Positions 10,401-22,700 of a stretch of 64,000 bases of DNA are shown here, one piece after another. Numbering within the stretch: position 1 is the stretch's first letter; every line of letters starts with the position of its first letter. The notes beneath the pieces were generated by a model. It ran no database searches. It saw only the letters and a list, made by a program, of their open reading frames with translations, and was not told the origin of the DNA. The stretch is from assembly GCA_023079485.1 (NCBI GenBank), contig CM041086.1, positions 17,678,401 through 17,742,400 on the forward strand, in the 5' to 3' direction. A program made the translations under genes and the position numbers. Source of the stretch: Archilochus colubris. Its lineage: Eukaryota > Chordata > Aves > Apodiformes > Trochilidae.

Positions 10401-11937
10401 TGAGCTTTCCTGTTCCCTGAGCTCCATGGGATGCTTTGGGTCACATGTGTGGCTGGTGGCAGTCGGGTTCCTGGGAGTAGTTTGGGCCCCTGACTCCCCT
10501 CCCTCTTTGAGGACGTGGAGTTCTGCATGTTTGTGGGGATGCTCAGTGCCAGGGATGAGGAAGAGGGATCATTACTTTAAATAAATCAAAGCACTGACCC
10601 TCTGAAAAATACGGCCCCAAAGGAAAAAAAAAATAATCTTCATTTGAATGCAAATAGAATATTTATAATGCATAAAATCTCTTTCAGTGATTGCTCCTGT
10701 GTATTTGCTAAGGCTGGGTGATGGGAGACCAGCCTTGCTGTTTGTCTGCTTAAGCAGGATTCAATGTTATTTGCCACAGGATTCATGAAAATGCCTCTGA
10801 CTGTATCATAGCAACCCTGTTTCCCACAGTCCATAAAAAGTCCATTCCTCCTCAGCAGCAATCCGCTGCCTTGAAAGCTTCTGGCACCCTCCTCCCCATG
10901 GGCAAGGGGAGCACCCCTCCCTCTTGGGATGCTTGAGGAAAAGCAGACGTGTCAGGATGATCCCTGCTAGTCCTGTCTTCGCTGTCATTTGAAAGCTAAT
11001 AAGAGGGCTTCCTTTTCATTTTTTTAAAGTCTTTCTCCCCCTGACAATGTTTCCCACCTCTGTTTTAAACCTCACATGACAAGTTAAACGGGGACGGGGT
11101 AGCTCGGAGGGTTCTGACGTGATGGCTCTTTTCTGTCCTGCCATTTGGATTTTCCCCCGGGATGGCAGCAGCAGCACAGCACTTGCTCATGCTTTGTAGT
11201 GCCTGAAGGTCTGCCCAGATCCAAGCCCTTCTGTGGGAATGCAGAGGTGCTTCCTCATCCCATAGATGAACGTGGTTAAGAGCTGCATGTTCACCTGACT
11301 CCTGCCCCCATCTGTTTGCATAATGTGGTTATATTTCTTTTTGGATCAGGTATTCAGTACACAGCCCAACTGCTGTGTATAATGTCTGAAGGAAAATTGC
11401 CAAAAATCCATGTAAGTTTTTTTTTTGTTTGTTTGTTTGTTGGTTTGGTTTAATTTGTGACTGGAATCCCTCTCCTGGATGTTGTCCATTTCATTTTCTT
11501 GTCGTTCTTTGATTCCTGGATGTGATGAATACTGGTTGTGATGGGAGATCCCGTTGCTCCTTGTGCACAGCTCTTGCTTGCTTGCATGTCTGTCTGTCTC
11601 ATGCCTGTGTTGTATCTCTCTGTGGATGTTGCTGAAAATGCCTCTGGAAATGCCTCAGTTGGTGAGGAGGGGTCTGGGCTCCGCAGTGCGATGTGCAGCT
11701 CAGCTGAGTGAGCTGCTCCTCTGCACCGCCGAGTTCCCAGCTAACGGGGCCGCAGCTGTTTTGGTACAGCACAGGGGTTTGGCTCTTAGGTGGGAAATCT
11801 CCAACGAGCAGAAGTTAAGGAAGCTCGAGGAAAACTCCCCGGTGTTGTAGGTGACTGTGTACTAATTGTGCTGTTGTGGTGAGGGTGTTAGTTCAGGGGT
11901 TACGGCCCCGGCAGAGGGGAGTTCTGCCGTGTCCTGC

Positions 11938-12030
11938 TTTTGCCACTGTCTAACCCTATGGCCTCGGGCATGTTCCTTCATTGCTTTGTGACTCCTCTCC
12001 CTCAGCTGGAAGAACATCACTCAGTACCGA
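11938..12030 (+). repeat. Possible MIR-like SINE relic
   Basis: The order of words (gccactgtctaaccct, then ctcgggcatgttccttcatt, then ctcctctccctcagctg) follows the MIR core: a 'tgacc-ttgggcaagt-cactt' part, then 'cctcagtttcc'. Divergence is strong, so the call is tentative. Confidence 0.3.
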
Positions 12031-12673
12031 GGTGTAGCCAAGACTGATTGACTCCAATTTCTTCCCTTTTTGCATCGTTCTGTAGCTGCAAAGTGTTGTT
12101 GTTGTTCTGGTGAAGGGGCAGGGGTGTGATGGGACAGGGGACAACGTGTGTGTGCCCCTGTGTTGGCCCAGCTCTGCCTGGCTGGGGTTTGCCTGTTGGA
12201 GCTGCTGTAGTCAGCAAGCTGTAGTGGTTTATGCTTCTCACTAAAAATAGATTCTCTTGAAGAAAGAGTTGCTGGAGGAACCATCATTTTTTTTTTTAAA
12301 TTTATTGTATTGCTTATGGTTGAATTTCTTTCCAGAGTGGAAATGAGTCTTAATCTGATGAAGCCAGCAGACAGCTGGGTGGTCTCTAACCCCACTGTCC
12401 AGCAAAGGATCATGCAGCCTCGACTGCGTGGTTCCAGGTTTCGTAGAGGCTGATGATGGTGTTCACTGGGACAGCTGAGCTCGGGGCAAGGAGCCCCCAG
12501 AGCTCTCCTCTTGATGAACAGGCCTAAAAGCTTTACCACTCGACTTAAAGAGTGGTACAGAGGGCCTTAGGGAGGGGGAAGGAGCACCCACGTGAAGGTA
12601 TTTAAAGAATTAACTCTGGATTTCAATGGGAAATTTCATAGGACTGTGCAGCTTTGGGGAGCTCCCCCTGCTC

Positions 12674-12720
12674 CCACCACAGAGCCAAGGAAACTGAGGC
12701 ACACGATGGTGAAAGGGTGA
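12674..12720 (-). repeat. Possible MIR/L2-like relic
   Basis: AAGGAAACTGAGGCACA is the reverse complement of the 'tgtgcctcagtttcc' word shared by old MIR and L2 elements. Only this short word is clear. Confidence 0.3.
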
Positions 12721-12961
12721 GGTGGGGGTTAGGAGCTGAGCTGGAGCAGAGCTTGGGGTGGCCCCTGGGCTACCACTGGCTTCTGACTCGTTGGCTTTTA
12801 TCTATCCATAGCCATGTGAGAGGGTTCCAGGGCAGTCGGGGCAGCCCTGGAGGAGGATCTGTTCTAGAGGATTTCTGCGTAGCAGACAAGGCTGTCCGTG
12901 CCCATGTGGAAGGTCCCGTGTGGTTTAGTGCTGCCCCCTCTTTCCTTCCCATCAGCCGAGA

Positions 12962-13010
12962 CATATAGAACGTAACATATAGAACGTAGCATACAGAACG
13001 TAGCATACAG
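12962..13010. repeat. 14-bp tandem repeat, 3.5 copies
   Basis: Units of the type CATATAGAACGTAG start at 12962, 12976 and 12990, with a half unit at 13004. It lies about 110 bases before the larger minisatellite. Confidence 0.9.
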
Positions 13011-13120
13011 ACTGCTGCCAAGCTCCGGGCTGCTATTTTCGGCAGCATCTCCGGGTGCGTGAAGCCGGGGCTGCGCCGGGAGCTGCTCGGCTCTGCCCTC
13101 CCTGGTGAGGCTCCGGGGGA

Positions 13121-13540
13121 TGGGCTGTTCCTCAGGGGGATGGGCTGTTCCTCAGGGGGATGGGCTGTTCCTCTGGGTGATGGGCTGTTCCTCAGGGGGA
13201 TGGGCTGTTCCTCAGGGGGATGGGCTGTTCCCCTGGGGGATGGGCTGTTCCTCTGGGGGATGGGCTGTTCCTCTAGGGGATGGGCTCTTCCCCTGGGGGA
13301 TGGGCTGTTCCTCTAGGGGATGGGCTGTTCCCCAGAGGGATGGGCTGTTCCTCAGGGGGATGGGCTGTTCCCCTGGGGGATGGGCTGTTCCTCAGGGGGA
13401 TGGGCTGTTCCCCTGGGGGATGGGCTGTTCCTCAGGGGGATGGGCTCTTCCCCTGGGGGATGGGCTGTTCCTCAGGGGGATGGGCTGTTCCTCAGGGGGA
13501 TGGGCTGTTCCTCTGGGTGATGGGCTGTTCCCCTGGGGGG
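13121..13540. repeat. G-rich minisatellite, 21 copies of a 20-bp unit
   Basis: The unit TGGGCTGTTCCTCAGGGGGA repeats exactly every 20 bases with no indels through 420 bases. Variation is confined mostly to the CTCA/CCCT/CTCT part, a G/T change (GGGTGA), and two CTCTTC units. Nine units are of the CTCAGGGGGA type and six of the CCCTGGGGG type. Between 13341 and 13460 the two types alternate, which suggests a 40-bp higher-order unit. Since 20 is not a multiple of 3 and the unit has no stop in any plus frame, all three frames stay open. The resulting Gly/Trp-rich ORFs (to 151 codons) are artefacts. Confidence 0.97.
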
Positions 13541-13689
13541 TGCCTCCCTCTAGGACCTGACCCGGACTTGCAGGGCAGACCCTGGTGGCTCCCGTGGCAG
13601 CCCTACAGCTGGGGTCTGGGTGGCATCTCCCATTGCTACAACAAGGGGTGAGGACACCCGGCCTGGCAGCCTGTCCCTTTTTTTCTTAA

Positions 13690-13708
13690 TTTTTTTTTTT
13701 TTTTTTTT
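13690..13708. repeat. Poly(T) tract
   Basis: A run of about 19 T with a shorter T run just before it. It could be the reverse-strand A-tail of an old retroposed sequence, but nothing recognisable flanks it. Confidence 0.7.
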
Positions 13709-16700
13709 AATAAAATCCAGAGCTAATTTCTAGGTCATTTGTTGTTATTAGATTCTCTCAGTGCCCCAGCACAAGCAGGCAGCTGTGTGTTCCAGCTCAG
13801 CTGCTGTGCCCCAGGGTCAGGGCTGTGTGGATGGAGTGGTCCTTCCCACTCCGTATCCAGCAGGGAATGCAGTGTCCCCAACTGTCCTGTTGCCTCTCAA
13901 AGCCATGGCTTCTGTCCTCAGCTCTGGTCTTCCAGTGATGACCTTTGTCAGGATCATGTCCTGCCTGGAATGATGAGGATAATTGTCATCAGGTTTGTGA
14001 CCGGAGCATCCTGGATATGCCCCCCACCACCAGAGCCCTCCCTGCTGCCAAGCAGGATCTCTCTGCTGTTGCTGATGGGGTTTGTTTGCATCCCTTCCCT
14101 CCCCATCCTCGGGATGTTTGCCCCCGGGGTGTCTGTTCCTGGCTCCTCAAGCTGCTGTGAAGGATCTCAGAGCTCCTGGCTTTGGCCGTGGTTGCAGCTC
14201 ACACTCAGAAGCTGCTGGGAGGGGGATCAGCTGAACCACGAGGGGTTTGAAATCCAAACTGTGTAGGGGGTGTCTCTTAGAATTGGAAAAATTGCATTAC
14301 GGCCTCAGCTCCACAAATATAAACAGAGAAATACCTTAAGGCTCTGTCTCCTGCCCTGATCAGCAGTGAACTGATTTGCTGGGTGCATCAGTAGAAAAGT
14401 TTTGTCAAGTAAAATTGTTCTGTTTGAAAAAACCCATCAGGCTCCTGTTGGCTTTATCAGAAAGCAGTTTTTTCAAAGGATTTCTGGGGACCACGTCGCT
14501 CACGCTGCTTCTGGTGCTTCCACTCTCCTGTATTGTACTCAGTGTATCTGACAAGATTTTCTGTAATAGGTTGTGCACTGAAGTTTCTGTTCTGATACCA
14601 AATTTAGGGAAAGTGTGTTATCTACAATTCTTTCTTCTTGGTGCGATAAGGTGCTGATTAATTTTATGCAACTCTCTTTCCTTATCTAGTTGGGCTGCAG
14701 TGAGTTTTAGTGTAATCTTGGAAGAGTGCGATCCATCTTTAATGTTTGTTTTTAAGGTTTATTCCAAAGCCTTTTATGCATGCTGGATGTTTGGTCTTTT
14801 ATGAAGTTCTGTGAGAATTAAGTTAAAAAGTAACAATTACAGAACAGGTTTTGAATCCAGATGAAACGTTTTAAAGTTTCTGTCAGACAAGAAAGAGCCT
14901 CCTTTACATGGCAGTTGACTCTGATGTCGTTTCAGATATTAAATTAGAATTGCATTACTCCAGTGCTGCTCATACAGAAGCTGGGTGTGTAAAACAGAGG
15001 CTGCTGAGAGGTTTTGTCTGCAGGACAGTGCTGGTGGGTGTACCTGCCTGGCAGGGGCAAGGGAGAGGGACTGCTCCTCTCCACAGGCACATGCAAGGGT
15101 AGGAGAGGGGGGGAGAGGAAGAAGTAAGGGGACAGGGAGAGGGTCTGCCTTGAGTGTGGGAGCAGGAGTTGACATCTGGATGGATTGTCAGTCTCTGGTG
15201 GCCCAGGGGAGATGAATCTTTCATGTGATGCCCAGCAGCAGATCAGCCACATCTCCTGGCCATTTGAGGGGTTTGCAGAAGCATCTGAAAATTCTTTCCA
15301 AATGAATTAAAAGTACACAAGAGTGCAGAGCCAGGAAGCTAAACCCTCACAAACCTGCGGGCTGGGAACAGAGAGGCTTAAGACTAACTGGCTGCTTCAG
15401 AATTCCAGCTCTTCAACCAGGAGCAGCCTGGCTTCTTTTGGTTCATACTTGGAGCCTGGGAGTGTGCTCAAGACCCTCAATTTATGAAATTCAGAAGACT
15501 CTGACCTCACCCCCCCTAGCACCCTGCTGCAGGAGTGGGTGCTGAGGAGCCGGGTGCTGGTGCCATCCCCCCTGAGATGGGATGACCCTCTCAGCCCACT
15601 GCCATTTGCAAATCATCACAGTGGCCCCAAAAAGCCATTTTTCCAGCTCAGTTTTAAGCTCAGGATGAGATTGTGTGTGGTCCCCAGAGCCCAGGTTTGG
15701 TGGGGGTTGCAGGCAGTGTGTTCCCACTGCTTCTCATTTTGCCGTCTCCCCCCATAGGTTCTCGGTTTCTTGTTCCCCACCTACAGTCCCTGTGTTAAAA
15801 CAGTTGCTGTGTTTTGCCCCAGAAAATGGTGCTGGTTTAATCTGTCTCCAGTGTGTGTTTTTGGGACAGATGCCAGGGCTGTCCCTCACCCTCACAGCAC
15901 CCTCCAGATGCGTGCGTGCGTCTGCAGGCGTTTGTGCACCTTCCTATTTATTTCTCTGTACCCATACAGGGAAATGTACAGCTCGAAACACGTGTGCATA
16001 TGTTTTCCTTCCCAGATATATTTTGGAAAATATGAGTCAGCAGCAGGCAAGAACAGATTACATAAAGGCAGGGAGCAAAGGGAACCTTGCTGTTTGTTAG
16101 GGAGCTGGCTCTCTGCAAGCAGCATTTTTTAGCATCATTTAGTTAGCACACACTGGCCTGTGCCTCTTGGTCAAGTGGCCTTATTTCCCTTGTACACAGT
16201 TGTGCCCAATGCCCAAGCAGCCTTGGGTTTTGTTATATTTTTGAACCCCACAGTAACAATAGCAGAGTCTCAGGGCTGTGATGATGGCAACGACTTTCCT
16301 CATCTCCCTCAACATGTTTTCCTGCAAAGACTCGGTGATTTTCCTTTTTGGTCTCCCCCCCACTCCACACCTCCTGCTGTTTTCTATAAAATCTCCATGC
16401 TGAGAGAAATTGCACATGAGTGCAGCTGGAAATAACTGTTGCCCCCTCCTCCTCCCCTCTGCTCATGGCCACCCACTTCCACCACCTACACCCAAATGGG
16501 AGAGTGAAGTCAACATCCACTTTTAGCCTTCCTCTCCTGCTTTTGCACGGCTGCCCCCGCCAGCTCCTTCCCAGTGCCTGGCAGAACAGGGGGGCTGTGC
16601 CTGCCTTACGCTCCAAGGGGGAATTCAGAGAAGGCTGAACACCATTTTAACAGCTTCTGGAGCTGTAGGAGCTCTTGTCTGGTCCCATCAGCAGCCCTGC

Positions 16701-19700
16701 TCTCACGCCTTGGATAAGGGGATGAGAAGATGCACAGTTTGCTTCTTGTTCAGTAAGCACCACAGGGAGGGGGGAGCATCGTGAATTACAGAGAGTGGGA
16801 AGCACAAAGACAGAAACCAAGTAAGCTGGATCTGGGTCTGGATCTGGCTCAGGTCAGGCAGCAGTCATGTCAGGAGTCTGAATCCTCCATCCTGGGCTAA
16901 AGGGGGCTGGGAAGCAGCAGGGCAGGGAGCAGAGTGTGCAGGTTGGGTGCTCTCCTCCTTTCCCCGGTGCCGTAGCTCAGGTTCCCCATCCCTAATGCCA
17001 GGCTTCATTCCAGGCTGTTCAGTTGAATTCCTGAGTTTCTGAAGGATGCTTTGATAGCCTAGGAGGAGAATGGGCTCTAGCAGAGTTAAAGGAAGTAAAG
17101 AAAAGGACTCATTTGTTTATTTTTAATTTGCCCAATAAAAACAAAAGGATTTGAACTGCTTTCATCTCCCAGGGCACTGCCAGTACTTTCACTGGGACTA
17201 ACCTAGTGGTTGCCTTTCAAGCAAAGAGAAAGCTCTGTTGTGGTTTTAAAGTATCGAAGCCTTCCCAAGGAGCAGTAAATTGCCATGCTGGCTGAAACCA
17301 GGAGTGCAAACAGCTCCTGCCCTGTCTGGGACAGGGTCTGAGACACACGCTGCAGAGAAAATTGGGAGAGACACAATAATTGATGGTGACAGAATAACCT
17401 GTTTATCCAGAGCACTCTGTCTTCACCCCCATTAGCTTGTGGGTCTCTGATGCTTGGAGACAAGAGAATTTAAATCTGTATTTTAGAAGCCACAAAAATC
17501 TCTGTGGTAACCAGGAGGTTCTTGTGAGCTCAGCTCTTCAGCCCACCATCCTTCAGGACTCTCTACATTGTGTTCAAACCCTCTGGTTGAGCCTTGTGCA
17601 TCCCTCAGCAGCCAGGGAATGCAGAGGTGCTCACCAGGCTAGGGTTTGGAGAGCTGCTCCCTATTTCCAGCCTCTCTGCAGCCCCATGGGTGGTGCTGCA
17701 AAGGCCATTTCATTTTCCTACATCTTTGTTTCTCTTTCTTTAAAACGTGGAGCAGGAAATTGTCCTTTTCTGTTAAGTGGTTTGACATCTGAGGATGAAA
17801 AATGCTGTATTCCAGGCAGCAGAGATTACAGCAGATTGAGGATTGCTGGAAAGTACCACTCTGCCCCTCGTAGGCTGAGGGAAGAGGGGGCTTTGCCAGG
17901 AGCCTCTGGCAGACCAGAGCTCCTGTCGAGGCTGCTCCCTTCCTTAGTTAAAAGCAACATCTTGAATTCCACCTGAGATCCCCGTGGAGACGAGATGCCA
18001 AATGATGTCAGCAGGGTTCTGCCAGAGATTAATTTGGCCTCAAATATTTTGCATATGCAGTGTCAGGCTGCATCCTTATTATTTCCACTCTCACAGCATT
18101 CAGACAGATGATGCCTCCTTCCCTCTTTGGAGCCTCTAGTCGTTACTCATTAATAATACAGTTGCTCTGTGTTATTAATTGATCCAAATTAAGCTGTTTT
18201 TTGTTTCTCTGAGCCTTTTGTGGTATTGCTGTGCCGTTAAGAAATTAATCTGCATTAAAGTAGAAATACCCAGGTTAAAACAGTAGCTGTGGAGTAGCCC
18301 AGAGTGAGTTGCAGGGCAGAACTGTTCAGGGTAACCAGAAATCCTCACCTCTGAGCTGGTGGCAAGGCACAGGAGAGGCTCAAAAGCCACCCTGGTCCTG
18401 CTCCAGGGGGTAGCATCCCCCTGGAGATCTGCTCTCTGCTTGAGTAATGTGAGCTCCCTCCCCAGATCTTCCCTTTTAGAGCTTCTGTGCTCGGCTGTCC
18501 TCTTCCCAAAGGAACAGGTTGTTCCCTGGGCCACGTTCCTTCCTGTTTTATCAAACCTGGCAGGGAAGGTCTGTAGTGGTGAGTCTCAGATGGCCACGAA
18601 AGACTTCCAACTCCTACCTCAGAACAATCCTCCCACAGCTGCAAACATCTCCCTCTCACTGGCAGTGGTTTAAGGTTTCTTTTGTTGCCATTTTTTCCTT
18701 TCAGTTTCTACTGCAGAGAGTTTTACCTTTGTGGGTGCTTTTCCAACTCAGGTTGAAATTCAAGCAATAATAACACTTGACATTCTCCTTCCCAGCATCT
18801 CAAAAATATTTTGCTCAAGCTGGGTTACTTAAAAACCTTTTGCTATATAAACACTTGTGTACCTTTTCTATCTTAAAATGGAAATGGGTGCCTGAAAACC
18901 CTCAAAACTCAAATGAAGATCAGCAGCTTGGGACTACTGGCAGCTTTGTCTGTTATCCACAGGAGCCCAACAAAGGTTGTGCAGGATAAGTGCAAAGGGA
19001 CTGCTGTGCTGGTAAGAGCCCAATCCATCTGTAAAACTCAACCCTGATGTTCCTGAGGACTGGTCTCAGTGTCTGACGTTCCTGCTGCTGGCCTGGCTGG
19101 AAATCCCAAGTTTTATCACCTGGTTTTCATGTTCATCCCTTGGCAACAAGAGGATGTTGCACTGCCCTGTGGTAGCTGGACAAGCTTTTCAGGAAGCAAA
19201 GCTGTTCTCCTGGAGTCCAGCCTTCCTCAGCCTCTGTGGCTTCTCAGCAGGAATCAGGACAATAGATGGAAATTTATGTCCTGGAGGTATGTGACAAGGG
19301 CATCCTGAGGGTTCAGGGCAGCTCACAAAACAGTTGCTTCTGAGAAATGTTCAGAGGTTCCTGTCAGTTTTCTCAGCAGCTGTATTCAGTGCTCACAGTG
19401 GGCATTTCCACCACTGACCAGCTATTCATATGGAGATGTTACAAGGCTGTGTATGCCACCAACAGCATAATCCTTGTAGTAATAAAACATAAAAATGGAT
19501 GTGGATGCAGATTAGGCCAAAAGAAGAGTGGAAAGAAAAAGAGCTAAAATCCAAGGAGTGGCTGTTGGAATGCAAAGGGATCTGGAGAGCAAAGATGCAG
19601 AAATAAAATCTGAAACGGAAACGAGTGACATTTTTACAGCATTGTGTAACTCATTTTAATTGCAATCCATCTAGCAATCTATTTGAGGCAAGAAATCAAT

Positions 19701-22700
19701 TCAGAATTGTAGAGCAAAGCATTGGTTTTCCAGATGTTTGCAGCTGTCTGGATCGTTATTTTCAGCTTCCTTCCACAGTTTATTTGAATCCCTTCTCCCT
19801 TACAGTGGCTCTAGAAAACCTTTCCCCCCTGGTTGTGTTGCAGGGGGGCAGTCAGTGGAGTGTCCTGGGGCTTTCTGCTCTGAATGTCCCCTCCTCTTGT
19901 CTCTTGAGGAGCACTATGAGGTGTTTGTAGAGGTGAAGCCCCAGGTTTCTGCAGGACTTGGAGAGGACCATGCTGCATCTTGCAGGCTAGACTGGAGTGC
20001 TCAGGGTGGATGTTGGCACCCATGCAGGCAGCTCCCATCCACTGTGCTTCTGTGTGAGTGCTAGAGCTGGGGCCCTGCTGTCCTGTTTACTCTGATCACC
20101 TCTTTTAAATGCATTAGATCAGGTGATGCCACACAGGTGCCCAGTCCCCTGGTCTTTATCTGTCACCACAGACTGTCCCAGCCTGCTGAAGAGCCTGGTT
20201 GAGCTCTGCCAGTGCTGAAGGTTTCTGGTACCTGGACGTTTGTCTTGGCAGGATTAAGTCCTGAATCTAACAGATGTCGTCAGTGCCATTCCCAGCAGGC
20301 TCCTGAAAGGCCAATGTGGGGCACCTGACATTTCTCTTGTATATGGTGGCATTTGTGAAAGAGATTTTATCATCTTCCTGATCCATCCTGAGCCTGCAGG
20401 GCTGCTGATTTGCATTGGATCCAATTCCTGGTGAGCGCCGTGCGGAGACGGAAGCAGCGACGTGTCCAGGCAGCCCCAGCTCTGCTGCCACCCCCCCTGT
20501 CACACAGGACAAGTGTCCCCCTCCTCCTGGGATGCAGGCTCTGCTTCACTCTGCCTCCCATGGGCTTTTGTGCACAGCTGCTTCCCCAGGTTGTGCAGGT
20601 TGCTGACCGAGTGCCTCTGCTTCAGGTGTTGAGGAGCTGCTGTCAGGATGTCCCTTTAGGCTTGGTCTCCTCCTGCCTCTGCTGCTGCCTGGGCTGCAGT
20701 CTTGGGAGCTGGACTCAAGTGGTGGAGCAAGAAGCAAGCACCCAGGTGGCAAACTGGGTTCCTCAGAGATCAGGCATCTGGAAATCAGGGATACAGACAG
20801 GTCGGGGTTTGGGACAGAAATCCAGGGAAACAGGAGACTAACCTGACAGGTGGACTCTTAGAAAGGTTTCTCAGCAGAATGGCCTGAAACAGAAGCAGTT
20901 GACTCCAGACAGGCAGCATCTCCTCTCACCTCCCTGCTCGTTGGTGCAGGCAGGATATTAAATGTATTCATTTTGAATTACTGACTTGGAGCAACAAAGA
21001 GACATAGCAGAGGGTTTGCTAGGTTTACCAACTCAGGGTAAATCTGAAAAGTTTGTATTGCAGAGAAGCTGTCTGGAGCCTGAGAAGGAGGCAAGGGGAG
21101 GTGCTGGCTTTTCCAACCTGGGAGAGTGCGGATGAAAGAAGGACAAGGATACAACTCAGGAGGTAGAACTAAGTATAGAGGAGTGGTGTTATAAAGGGAA
21201 AGCGAGGGCTGGAGATCAAGGCAAATTAGAACGTGCAGAAAATCCATTAGGCCATGGATTTGTGTTTCTGGAAAATCACTCAAGTACTTGACATGGGACA
21301 GTTCTCATGAGATTGGAGAAATTACCAGGAGTAGGTACTCAAGGGGGACAGTCATCCTTTGGCTTTGAGCAAAGCAGATAATTCAAATATGTTTTTCCAA
21401 GCAGAGAGCCCCCTCCATTGCAAGGAGCACTGGGTTTCCTCCTGTGCAGACAGACCTGGGCTGCACCAGAGGATTCACACAAAACAGGGTTTATTCCAAT
21501 GATAATTCAGAGAGGACCTCCCAAGGACAGATGGATTCACGAATAAAAAGGCTCTGGAAAGGGGCTGTTGGTAACAGTGGAGCAGAAAGGAAAGGAGTGT
21601 TTATTATTATTATTACCTGGAGTGGATTCAAGCCTTAACAGATGGTAGGATTTGCCAGTTTGTGCTGGGAAGCTGGGTGATGGAGACTGGCAAGCTGGGC
21701 AGTCCCATCCATCACTCTGGTTATGGGGTCCTGCGTTCACCAGTGCTCTGTGAACCTGAAAAGGCCAAAGTTTGGTGGTGATGCAGGTGCAGCCTGTGGC
21801 TGAAAGGGCCCTGAAAGGGCTGCCAGGAAGTCTTGGTTTTGGCATCTGTCCTAGAGAAGGAGAAACAAATAAGTGAGATGGTTCATACTCTGGATCCGGT
21901 GTTTTGATTGCTGCTTTTGAAAGACTGATAGGTGGATTTGGCTGTAAGGAAAGGATTTATCTTGGCAGTTCAGTAGCATATTCCAGACCTCCCTGATCTC
22001 TCAAGTGTAGTCAGAAGTCCCCTGGATTTATGGTGACCTTAGAAAGCACAGGCAGTCTTTGGTCAGCCAGGGTGCTGGAGTCAGGGCTATAGAGTCTTAT
22101 CTGTGTCCAGCAGCCCCAGTAGCTTACTTTTAAAAAGGCTGCATTACCAAGAGCATTGGCTTCTTCTAACACACACATAAAAAGCTTTAATTCTTAAATA
22201 ATTCTGTCCCATCCTGTGCTACTTATTCATAGATTCTCCCTGCTTTATGCTGATGCATGAGTACAGAGCAGACTTTTTTCCCCCCCCATTTTCATTGCCT
22301 TCAGGAGCACCAGCCATCTTAAAACTGAGCTGGGATTCCAGAGTTCTTGCTAATCCTGATGGTCCTAATGGGGGGAGGATTCTGGGAGCCTAGAAATGAG
22401 CCCAAGACCTTTGAAACCTTGAGGTCAGCTATGGCTGACTGAGCTTTCCTCAGTTGTTAGGAAGTCACAAGATTCTTGTAGCCATCAGATTTTAATGTTT
22501 TATCATGTGTTGAGGTAAGATGCCAGTAATTTAAGCCAGTCCACTTTGCTTCCAGGAGAATAATTTTTAAATAATAGTACTGTGCAACTAGACACTGATT
22601 TGCTGTTGTTCCCAGCAGAACTGACCCTCACCCACCCTGCTGCTGTGGCTGTGTAATCCCACACCTCCAGAGTGATGGAATGGTGACCCTGTGTGCACAC

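Larger units (their letters stand above)
7439..12961 (+). other. ARHGEF9: ARHGEF9 intron 1, proximal part
   Basis: Non-coding. It begins with the GTATAT donor. The stretch 8690-9000 is AT-rich with homeobox-type ATTA/TAAT cores and looks like a conserved element. TG-rich sequence occurs at about 9640-9700. Possible ancient SINE traces are at 11938-12030 and 12674-12720. No convincing coding exon was seen on either strand. Confidence 0.7.

Noticed and set aside
13121..13540. CRISPR-like array
   Set aside because: Units are directly adjacent with no unique spacers, and the DNA is vertebrate.
13059..13651. Long Gly/Trp-rich ORFs in several plus frames
   Set aside because: They are produced by the 20-bp minisatellite, whose unit has no stop in any plus frame.
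13739..14266. 175-codon plus-strand ORF
   Set aside because: Ser/Leu/Pro/Cys-rich random-looking translation with overlapping alternatives in the other frames.
17437..17976. 179-codon plus-strand ORF
   Set aside because: No domain or conserved motif recognised; low-quality amino-acid composition typical of chance ORFs.
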